Positions 1-5,145 of a DNA stretch of 6,870 bases are shown here, piece after piece. The notes beneath the pieces were generated by a model. That model was not told where the DNA came from. It ran no database searches and worked only from the letters and a program-made list of their open reading frames with translations. Position 1 is the first letter of the stretch; each line of letters begins with the position of its first letter. The stretch is taken from contig JAFZSS010000257.1 in assembly GCA_017619255.1 (NCBI GenBank), forward strand, positions 1 to 6,870, read 5' to 3'. Source of the DNA: Muribaculaceae bacterium. GTDB taxonomy: Bacteria; Bacteroidota; Bacteroidia; Bacteroidales; Muribaculaceae. Position numbers and translations under genes: made by a program.

Positions 1-59
1 GCAAACATTTCAATGATCTCACGCTTTCAGGCCCTCACATACCGCCCGAAAAAGGCGTC

Positions 60-95
60 AAAAAAATCGCTCACGCAATTTATCATATTGTGAGC
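60..95 (-). promoter_or_regulatory. Leader hairpin with T7 tract (possible attenuator)
   Basis: Minus-strand RNA from the promoter at 109-140 would fold GCTCA(95-91)/TGAGC(73-69), extended by CAAT(90-87)/ATTG(79-76) past a 2-base bulge, with a 7-base loop. GA and seven Ts (66-60) follow directly. This is the shape of an intrinsic terminator placed roughly 35-40 bases after the predicted start, which suggests an early terminator/attenuator or a very short RNA. No antiterminator partner can be judged because the leader runs off the window. Confidence 0.4.
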
Positions 96-108
96 CGCAA
101 AAGCGAGG

Positions 109-140
109 CAAAATTACAACCACCCCCAAAACTGACCAAA
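109..140 (-). promoter_or_regulatory. Bacteroidota-type promoter firing leftward out of the window
   Basis: On the minus strand TTTG (140-137) is followed, after 20 bases, by TAATTTTG (116-109), a complete match to the sigma-ABfr -33/-7 pattern with the same spacing as the two other promoters in this window. It would start transcription near position 100, heading left to a gene beyond position 1. A plus-strand frame open from 3 to 143 overlaps it and is the main competing reading. Confidence 0.55.
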
Positions 141-155
141 TAATTCAAAGAAAAA

Positions 156-210
156 ATCCAATATTTAACCTAAATTAACTATTCGATGGGAAATTTGGCC
201 CATATTGGAT
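156..210. repeat. Long-looped 9-bp inverted repeat
   Basis: ATCCAATAT (156-164) and ATATTGGAT (202-210) are perfect inverted copies separated by 37 bases. A smaller nested repeat, ATGGG (186-190) and CCCAT (199-203), overlaps the right arm. The element lies between the terminator and the leftward promoter. It could be a protein-binding site, part of a second terminator structure, or chance in AT-rich DNA. Confidence 0.35.
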
Positions 211-220
211 GATTTCTACC

Positions 221-249
221 CAAAAACTAACCGAAAATGGTTAGATTTT
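221..249 (-). terminator. Rho-independent terminator after the radical SAM gene
   Basis: On the minus strand the perfect 6-bp stem CTAACC/GGTTAG (244-239 and 232-227, loop ATTTTC) is followed by TTTTTG. An A-run precedes the stem and can pair with the T-run, so the element could also work for rightward transcripts. It begins 17 bases past the radical SAM stop. The stem is modest in GC, but the layout is typical for Bacteroidales. Confidence 0.7.
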
Positions 250-261
250 ATCTTGATGAGA

Positions 262-1041
262 TTAAGCGTTAACCTGGACTTTAATACCTGAGTCGCGGAA
301 GCGTTGTGCAATCCGCTCCAACTCTTCCTTGGAAACCTTCTCCAGGTTCTCAGCAGGTGTTTTGCGGTCGATACTGTAAAGCATCACCTCGCGAGGATTG
401 ATCTGGAGATAGGCACTCAGCAGGGCATCAAGCTCCTCGTCGGTGGTGTTGTCAAAGCGCTGCCCGTCATACTCGCCACGCACCATGATGGTCTGCACCA
501 CACACTGGCCGTTGAAGCGCTTGAGGTCGGCAATGACCCCCTCAGGCAGACAGTTGGGCGATACCGGGCGGTTGAGCACCCTGAAGGTGTGTGGCAAGGC
601 ACTGTCAAGCTTCAGGATATTGTTGTCCACCTTGAGCAAGGCATCGACGACTGCCGGCTTGCCCGCCATGGTGGAGTTGCTGAGCACCGACACCTTGGCA
701 TCGGGGAAATACTGGGTGCGCAGGCGCAATACATCCTCGACCACTTTCTTGAACTCGGGATGCAGCGTGGGCTCGCCATTGCCCGAGAAAGTGATGACAT
801 CAAGCGTTTGCCCCTCCTTCTTCATTTCTTCCAACTTGCGCTTGAGCTGCTTCTTCACGGCATCACGAGTGGGCACTCCATCCCTGCCGGGACCCTGAGC
901 GTTGAATCCGGCCTCGCAATAGAGGCAGTCAAAAGAACAAATCTTGCCGTCATTTGGCATGAGGTTGATACCGAGCGACATGCCCAGGCGACGGCTGTGA
1001 ATCGGGCCGTATATCGTTGAGTGGAATAGTACTGTCTGCAT
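262..1041 (-). CDS. Radical SAM protein (COG0731-like)
   Basis: This 259-residue protein carries the radical SAM [4Fe-4S] cluster motif as C35-x3-C39-x2-C42 (CSFDCLYCE). The SAM-binding GGE-type motif appears as FSGNGEPTLHP (residues about 85-95). The LKLDSA and LNRP stretches in the second half are typical of the COG0731 group (wyosine/TYW1-like and related radical SAM proteins). It would cleave S-adenosylmethionine to a 5'-deoxyadenosyl radical. The substrate is unknown; wyosine itself is not expected in bacteria, so a tRNA target is only a guess. The N-terminal GPIHSRRLGMSLGINLMP block is typical of the group and supports ATG 1041 as the start. There is no extra C-terminal cluster domain (few later cysteines), so it is a minimal radical SAM enzyme. 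A terminator hairpin begins 17 bases after the TAA stop. Confidence 0.9.
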   Translation of the reverse strand: MQTVLFHSTIYGPIHSRRLGMSLGINLMPNDGKICSFDCLYCEAGFNAQGPGRDGVPTRDAVKKQLKRKLEEMKKEGQTLDVITFSGNGEPTLHPEFKKVVEDVLRLRTQYFPDAKVSVLSNSTMAGKPAVVDALLKVDNNILKLDSALPHTFRVLNRPVSPNCLPEGVIADLKRFNGQCVVQTIMVRGEYDGQRFDNTTDEELDALLSAYLQINPREVMLYSIDRKTPAENLEKVSKEELERIAQRFRDSGIKVQVNA

Positions 1042-1112
1042 GATATAAGTCGTGTATTTTAAGATGTGAGTATGCTTTCTAATTATTGATACCTATACAT
1101 TATTATATAATA
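1042..1112. other. AT-rich intergenic gap without promoter or terminator
   Basis: These 71 bases separate the 177-residue gene from the radical SAM gene. They contain a short AT-only palindrome (ATTATATAAT, about 1102-1111) but no GC-containing stem with a T-run, and no TAnnTTTG box on the minus strand. The radical SAM gene is therefore probably read from the RNase H promoter. Confidence 0.5.
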
Positions 1113-1646
1113 TCACACGAGATTCAGCTGTTGCAGGATGTCGGTGACATCAATGTGGGAGAGGGTGCGTCGTTGCTGCAAGGCATCGGCAAAGGTGTCC
1201 ATCGCCTTGCGAACACGAGAATCGGCAAACAAACGCAGCATGTTGTCGAACGCCTCGTCAAAGATGGGCTGCACCTCGTCACGCTCGAGCTGACAATAGT
1301 CATGGCCGTCGGCACAGGCAGCGTCAAAGAGTTGGTCACGCAACTGCTGGTCGGCACGCTGGTTGTCAAGCACCATGCGGCGGCACAACGCATTGGCAAC
1401 GGCAAGACCCACAGTGATGCGGTAATGTCCCAGGATGTATTGCCATGCTCCACGCGGTGAAAGACGAGGATTACCTGCAAAGAAAAACTCAGGCGTGAAC
1501 TTGATGCAGCCAGGCCCCTCACCATCAAGCGTCACAGCAGTGAACAAGTCGACGGCATCCAGGACCGACAATCCCAACGCCATGCCTGCCACGCCATAGC
1601 ACTTGTCCAGCTCGTCACGATATTTCATCAGTTTCTTCTCTGCCAT
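1113..1646 (-). CDS. Conserved-looking hypothetical protein, 177 residues
   Basis: I do not recognise a characterised family. The start is ATG 1646 (MAEKKLMKYRDEL), seven bases after the RNase H stop. The frame stays open upstream to about 1988, but that part lies inside the RNase H gene and is a shadow. The protein is soluble, with no signal peptide or membrane span. The N-terminal half holds YGVAGMALGLSVLDAVDLF, then a Gly/Phe-rich segment (IKFTPEFFFAGNPRLSPRGAW, residues about 48-68), then a predicted helix running to a cysteine (ANALCRRMV). The C-terminal half is acidic and helical (DEVQPIFDEAFDNMLRLF) and ends RRTLSHIDVTDILQQLNLV. The overall style fits a uniformly conserved Bacteroidales hypothetical protein. 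Tight spacing suggests co-expression with RNase HI. No catalytic motif can be claimed. Confidence 0.75.
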   Translation of the reverse strand: MAEKKLMKYRDELDKCYGVAGMALGLSVLDAVDLFTAVTLDGEGPGCIKFTPEFFFAGNPRLSPRGAWQYILGHYRITVGLAVANALCRRMVLDNQRADQQLRDQLFDAACADGHDYCQLERDEVQPIFDEAFDNMLRLFADSRVRKAMDTFADALQQRRTLSHIDVTDILQQLNLV

Positions 1647-1653
1647 ATCAACA

Positions 1654-2298
1654 TCATTTGCGACCGAAGTCGGCCGGTATTTCGCCCCACTCGCTGGTCT
1701 TCCATTTGAGGATGGCGTTGGGCCAGGTGTGAGTGGCCAGCCATCGCTCAGCACGGGCAATGATTTCAAACAGGTGCGCATTGGCATCTGTGCGCGCCAA
1801 CTTGGTGCGACATTGCTTGTTGCGGACCCATGCCAGCGCCGTCTTGCTGTCACTATAGATGGCCGTGTGGTCGTTACCCTGATTGTGAAACAATGCCAGG
1901 GCATGTACGATAGCCAAGAACTCGCCGATGTTGTTAGTTGCATCGGCAAAAGGTCCCTGGCGGAACAACTCGGCTCCGGTGGGAACATCCACGCCTCGGT
2001 ATTCCATCATACCGAGATTGCCAGCACAAGCACCGTCAACGGCAATGCTGTCGTGCACAATGTCAGGGATAGCATCATAGTTGACGAACTCGCGTGGCGC
2101 ACGGGCGATAGCCCTGAGGATCTCCATCTCCCCCGGATCGTTGCGGAAGGCCTCCACAGCCTCTTCCTGCGTATCAAAGGCCTTATAGCGCGCACCGGGA
2201 TACCCCTTCACCCGCAACTCGCATTCAGCCCACGAGTCACAGATGCCAGGTTCGGTACCCTGCCACACCACATACCACTTGCGCCTGTCGTTTGCCAT
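1654..2298 (-). CDS. Ribonuclease HI with N-terminal viroplasmin domain
   Basis: This 214-residue protein cleaves the RNA strand of RNA-DNA hybrids such as R-loops and replication primers. Residues 7-52 form a caulimovirus viroplasmin/RNase H1 N-terminal domain (KWYVVWQG, PGICDSWAECELRVKGYPGA, YKAF), which binds hybrid nucleic acid. The C-terminal RNase H domain starts at about residue 83. All four metal-binding acids are visible: D88 (AVDGAC), E126 (NNIGEFLA), D150 (YSDSKTAL) and D210 (IPADFG). I chose ATG 2298 (MANDRR); a GTG two codons earlier is a weaker option. The stop at 1656-1654 is seven bases before the next ATG, so the downstream gene is likely coupled. Such fused RNase HI proteins are common in Bacteroidota. 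The gene could be named rnhA, but I leave the symbol blank because naming varies for this architecture. Confidence 0.93.
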   Translation of the reverse strand: MANDRRKWYVVWQGTEPGICDSWAECELRVKGYPGARYKAFDTQEEAVEAFRNDPGEMEILRAIARAPREFVNYDAIPDIVHDSIAVDGACAGNLGMMEYRGVDVPTGAELFRQGPFADATNNIGEFLAIVHALALFHNQGNDHTAIYSDSKTALAWVRNKQCRTKLARTDANAHLFEIIARAERWLATHTWPNAILKWKTSEWGEIPADFGRK

Positions 2299-2327
2299 AG
2301 ACACTAATTCTAAGTTACTTGAAACGA

Positions 2328-2359
2328 CAAAAGTACATCAATTTTCTGAAAATGACAAA
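2328..2359 (-). promoter_or_regulatory. Bacteroidota-type promoter for the RNase H gene set
   Basis: On the minus strand TTTG (2359-2356) is followed, 20 bases after its TTG core ends at 2356, by TACTTTTG (2335-2328). The -7 box matches the sigma-ABfr consensus TAnnTTTG in full, and the -33 element is complete. The ATG at 2298 lies about 30 bases below the -7 box, giving a short leader with no obvious Shine-Dalgarno. The promoter sits right after the aroK stop and probably drives the RNase H gene, the 177-residue gene and the radical SAM gene. Confidence 0.75.
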
Positions 2360-2380
2360 TCCGGGATCAGACGGAACAAA

Positions 2381-2926
2381 CTAAATAAGCAAGCCCGAAA
2401 GCAAAGCGGCTAGGCGGCGGGCGGTGCGTTTGGTTGCCGTGGCCGTCTCGATGTCGGTGGAGTCGAACTGCAATTGGGATTGAGCATAAAAGGGGGCGCG
2501 CTCGGCTAGTTCCTTTTCAACGAGAGCCAACACCTCGTCAGGCGAGAGGTGATTGATTTTTGGACGCTTGCACTTCTGTTCAGGCAGCAATAAGCGGGCG
2601 GTGATGCGTTCGGGACTGGTGGTGAGCCAAACGGTGATGCCCGCCGCATTCATCAGTGCCATGTTGTCGCCGTAACAGGGAGTGCCACCACCGCAGCCGA
2701 TGATAACATCGGTCATCGCAGCCACCTCGCTCAGAGCATCTGTCTCAAGTTCGCGGAAACGGTTTTCGCCCATTTCATCGAAGATTTTGACGATTGACAT
2801 GCCCTGCCTCGACTCGATGAATTCATCAAGGTCGATAAAACGCAGCTTCATCTGCCGGGCAAGCACCTCGCCCAGCGTGGTCTTGCCGCAGCCCATGTAA
2901 CCGATCAGGAAAACGGGTTTCATCAT
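2381..2926 (-). CDS. aroK: Shikimate kinase
   Basis: This 181-residue protein phosphorylates shikimate at the 3-hydroxyl with ATP, the fifth step of the chorismate pathway, in the cytoplasm. The Walker A motif is GYMGCGKTT (residues 9-17). Shikimate-binding residues appear at the usual family positions: D32/D34 in FIDLDEF, R58 in FRELE, and GGG at 79-81. The lid carries KRP (R121), and the ERAPFY motif supplies R143. Length is normal for AroK. The start is ATG 2926 or the adjacent ATG 2923; both overlap the epimerase stop (ATGATGA), and the earlier in-frame ATGs (2932, 2950) would only add a non-conserved stretch. It is the last gene of the coupled GT9-epimerase-aroK set. No strong terminator follows: only a 4-bp stem precedes the next promoter, so some read-through into the RNase H gene is likely. 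Confidence 0.95.
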   Translation of the reverse strand: MMKPVFLIGYMGCGKTTLGEVLARQMKLRFIDLDEFIESRQGMSIVKIFDEMGENRFRELETDALSEVAAMTDVIIGCGGGTPCYGDNMALMNAAGITVWLTTSPERITARLLLPEQKCKRPKINHLSPDEVLALVEKELAERAPFYAQSQLQFDSTDIETATATKRTARRLAALLSGLLI

Positions 2927-3930
2927 AGCCATCCCGCTTCGCGATACCATGCAATCGCCTCCCGGATGCCTTCACGCAGCGAATACTTGGGATTGAAGTC
3001 GATGTCTTGTCGCGCCTCGCTGGTGTCACATTGCCAGTTGCGCTGTTTTAATATCTTGAACTTGTCGCGGTTGAGGGTGCTCGCTTTCATCGTCACCTTG
3101 CCCACAAACTCAGCAACACGGCACACGATTTTGACCAGCCACAGCGGGCAGGTCACCGGAATCACGAACTTTTTCCCTAATTCCTCGCACACGATCTGGC
3201 GGAACTCCTTTTGCGTGTATGCTTTGTCCTCACTGATAAAGTAGGCCTTGCGCAGCGGGCCTTTTTCCAACGCATCCATCACACCCGTAACCAGGTCCTT
3301 GACATAGATGAATGTGAGCATTTGTTTCTTAAAACCCACGCTGAAATCAAAGCCTCGCTTGATGCTCTTGATCATCAGGTAATAGTCCTTCTCGTGCGGT
3401 CCATAGACCCCCGTGCAACGAAAGATAGTATATGGGAAACCCTCGACACTTTGCAAGTATGTCTCACCCTTAAGCTTTGACACGCCGTAAAAGGTGTTGG
3501 GCAACGGGACATCGGTCGATGAAATGGGCTTGTAGGTCTCCTCGTCGCCGGGTCCCATGACACTCAGGCTGCTCATCATCAAGAAGACATCAGGCGTCAT
3601 GTTGGTTGTTTTAAGCGCATCAACCAGGGAACGCAGATAGCCATAATTCACTCTTTCAAAGTCCAGATAATTGGTGCTCTTGGTCACGCCCAGGTTGTGA
3701 ACGATATAGTCCCACCTACCCCACTCGCCCATGTGGTCGCGCAGGGTTTCTTCCAGACGATCCTGGTCACTGTAATCCAGTTCAATGAAATGGATGCGCT
3801 CGTCCTTGAGGAACTCGCGGCTGGTGGTTGAACGCACGGCAGCCCAAGTGTCATAACCTCGCTTGAGGGCCTCTTCAACAAGAAAACCGCCGATGAAACC
3901 GCCCGCTCCAGTAATGAGAATACTTTTCAT
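2923..3930 (-). CDS. NAD(P)-dependent epimerase/dehydratase (extended SDR)
   Basis: This 335-residue extended short-chain dehydrogenase/reductase probably acts in the cytoplasm on a nucleotide sugar or similar substrate. The Rossmann motif GAGGFIG sits at residues 8-14. The strand-end motif HNLGVT is at 78-83, and the serine pair S120/S121 precedes the catalytic YGVSK (Y148, K152). TGVYGP follows at about residue 170, as in sugar epimerases and dehydratases. So the Ser-Tyr-Lys catalytic set is complete. The N-terminal IHFIELDYSD stretch and a short C-terminal substrate domain fit the 310-340 residue subgroup common in Bacteroidales. The substrate cannot be read from sequence; the two upstream GT9 genes suggest glycan precursor or lipid-linked sugar modification. 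The gene overlaps GT9 copy A by four bases and ends in the start codons of aroK, so all three are probably translationally coupled. Confidence 0.92.
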   Translation of the reverse strand: MKSILITGAGGFIGGFLVEEALKRGYDTWAAVRSTTSREFLKDERIHFIELDYSDQDRLEETLRDHMGEWGRWDYIVHNLGVTKSTNYLDFERVNYGYLRSLVDALKTTNMTPDVFLMMSSLSVMGPGDEETYKPISSTDVPLPNTFYGVSKLKGETYLQSVEGFPYTIFRCTGVYGPHEKDYYLMIKSIKRGFDFSVGFKKQMLTFIYVKDLVTGVMDALEKGPLRKAYFISEDKAYTQKEFRQIVCEELGKKFVIPVTCPLWLVKIVCRVAEFVGKVTMKASTLNRDKFKILKQRNWQCDTSEARQDIDFNPKYSLREGIREAIAWYREAGWL

Positions 3931-5054
3931 TCGCTCTTCTTTTGTGCTTCTTGTTGCGCCTTGCGTGCCATCGCCAACTTAGTGCCCTTGGTCTTGTTCT
4001 TGGCGTTGAACTCGACGGCCTCCACCACATGCTGGGCGATATATTCAGGAGATATGTTCTTCAGGCAACGGTAGTCGCCATACTTGCAGGTCTTGTCACC
4101 GGTGATGGAACACGGGCGACAATCCATGTCAAGCTGGATGTCATCTTCCACAATCTGGTTATAGCCCAGGTAGCCGCATGCCGGTGAAGTGGGGCCCCAA
4201 ATGGTCATCGCCTGAAGGTCAACCAGCGACGCCAGATGCATGTTGGCCGACTCCATGGTGAGCATCAGGTCACACTTGGCAAACAAGGCATACTCATCAA
4301 TGAATTTGTGCTTGACCTCGGCCATCGAGATGACATTCTTGTACTTGCGGGCGATGGGACGCAGAGCTATTTTCTCGGCCTTTCCGCCCCCCATGAGGAA
4401 AACCCAATAGTTCTCGTGCTTGGTGAGTTCGGCAATGACCTTTTCCATCAATTCCAACGGATAAGCCTTGTTCCTGTGTGACGAGAAGGGCGAGATGGCA
4501 ATCCAGCGCTGCCCTTCCTCCTTTTCAGGCACTATGGGGCTATCGGGCCAGTCACGGCCATCATACAAGTGCGTGAAATTGTCGGGGGCCTCAAAGCCTA
4601 ACTCCTTGAACACATTGCGATAGCGATCGTGAATGGGTGTGACAGGCTCATCAGACTTGTGCGTGACCAGCGCCTTGCGTTTTGGCTTCTCCCTGTCAAA
4701 CTTGGCTACTTGGGCGCCCTTGAACTTCATGTAGGCATCGATAATCTTAGTACCCGACAGGTTATGCAAGTCGGCCACGGCGTCGATATCATATAGCTTG
4801 TGGAGCCGTGCCGACAGTTTGAGCAACCCCACCAGTCCATGATGGTTCTCGTTGACATCAAAGTCCACCACCTTGAGGTTGGCGGGCCTGTCATGGAACA
4901 TCGATGCGGGCCACATCTTGGTCAGCATGATGAAACGCGTATCAGGATTGGCTTTGCATACGGGGTATAATACGGGTATGGTCATCGCCACATTACCCAG
5001 CACCGACAAGCGCATGACAAGCACATTGCGGAATTGTATCTTATTCTCTGCCAT
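3927..5054 (-). CDS. Glycosyltransferase family 9 (heptosyltransferase-like), copy A, altered active-site acids
   Basis: This 375-residue GT9 protein is the tandem paralogue of the gene at 5146-6201. I align the two without any gap over 351 residues, at about 67% identity by hand count. The N-terminal motif reads RLSVLGNVAMTIPV, so the position of the presumed catalytic Asp is N21 (codon AAT at 4994-4992). The donor-site motif reads LTMESANMHLAS, with E268 instead of Asp. The four C-terminal cysteines (312, 315, 323, 330) are kept. A 24-residue tail rich in Lys, Ala and Gln, with net charge about +6, is absent from copy B. I chose ATG 5054 (MAENK), which matches MAKND of copy B; the TTG nine bases upstream is less likely. 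Its TGA stop overlaps the epimerase ATG (ATGA, 3930-3927). It could be a diverged transferase, a non-catalytic partner of copy B, or an enzyme using another base. Confidence 0.92.
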   Translation of the reverse strand: MAENKIQFRNVLVMRLSVLGNVAMTIPVLYPVCKANPDTRFIMLTKMWPASMFHDRPANLKVVDFDVNENHHGLVGLLKLSARLHKLYDIDAVADLHNLSGTKIIDAYMKFKGAQVAKFDREKPKRKALVTHKSDEPVTPIHDRYRNVFKELGFEAPDNFTHLYDGRDWPDSPIVPEKEEGQRWIAISPFSSHRNKAYPLELMEKVIAELTKHENYWVFLMGGGKAEKIALRPIARKYKNVISMAEVKHKFIDEYALFAKCDLMLTMESANMHLASLVDLQAMTIWGPTSPACGYLGYNQIVEDDIQLDMDCRPCSITGDKTCKYGDYRCLKNISPEYIAQHVVEAVEFNAKNKTKGTKLAMARKAQQEAQKKSE

Positions 5055-5080
5055 AGGGCGCAAGCTATTTTGTTAATCGT

Positions 5081-5106
5081 TGGGCAAAGATATGAATTAT
5101 TGCCCA
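5081..5106. promoter_or_regulatory. Perfect 7-bp dyad over the -7 box (possible operator)
   Basis: TGGGCAA (5081-5087) and TTGCCCA (5100-5106) form a perfect inverted repeat separated by 12 bases. One arm shares its CAA with the TATCTTTG -7 element, and the other arm lies within the 20-base spacer of the promoter. A dimeric regulator bound here would block the promoter. The 12-base loop and the absence of a following T-run argue against a terminator. No regulator gene is present in the window, so the operator role is inference. Confidence 0.35.
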
Positions 5107-5115
5107 TATTTACAA
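5085..5115 (-). promoter_or_regulatory. Bacteroidota-type promoter before GT9 copy A
   Basis: On the minus strand a -33-like TTG (5115-5113) is followed, after exactly 20 bases, by TATCTTTG (5092-5085). This is a full match to the sigma-ABfr -7 consensus TAnnTTTG. A start site a few bases downstream would give a leader of roughly 25 bases before the ATG at 5054. The site lies in the only non-coding gap within the envelope cluster, so GT9 copy A, the epimerase and aroK can be expressed separately from DUF4254 and GT9 copy B. Confidence 0.7.
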
Positions 5116-5145
5116 GAATTTGGTTCAATTATTCGCTGTGATGCT

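Noticed and set aside
304..1020. Long plus-strand open frame antisense to the radical SAM gene (238 codons)
   Set aside because: The minus-strand frame has the cluster motif CSFDCLYC and a full family match. The plus frame is a codon-bias shadow with no recognisable motif.
1647..1988. Upstream extension of the 177-residue gene (adds 114 codons starting MFPPEPSC)
   Set aside because: It lies wholly inside the RNase H gene in another frame, and its composition (Arg/Ser/Pro/Thr-rich) is that of a shadow. The ATG at 1646 is placed right after the RNase H stop.
1603..2307. Plus-strand open frame of 234 codons across the RNase H gene
   Set aside because: The minus strand encodes RNase HI with all four catalytic acids. 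The plus frame is a mirror of its codon use.
2360..2380. Possible terminator after aroK (TCCG/CGGA stem)
   Set aside because: The stem has only 4 bp with an 8-base loop, and the following T-content is weak and interrupted.
2927..2950. Earlier ATG starts for aroK (2950 and 2932)
   Set aside because: They add residues not found in shikimate kinases and lie inside the epimerase gene. The ATGs at 2926/2923 sit on the epimerase stop and place D34, R58 and the GGG at the usual family positions.
5055..5063. TTG start giving GT9 copy A three more residues (MRP)
   Set aside because: ATG 5054 aligns exactly with the ATG of copy B, and no ribosome-binding signal favours the TTG.
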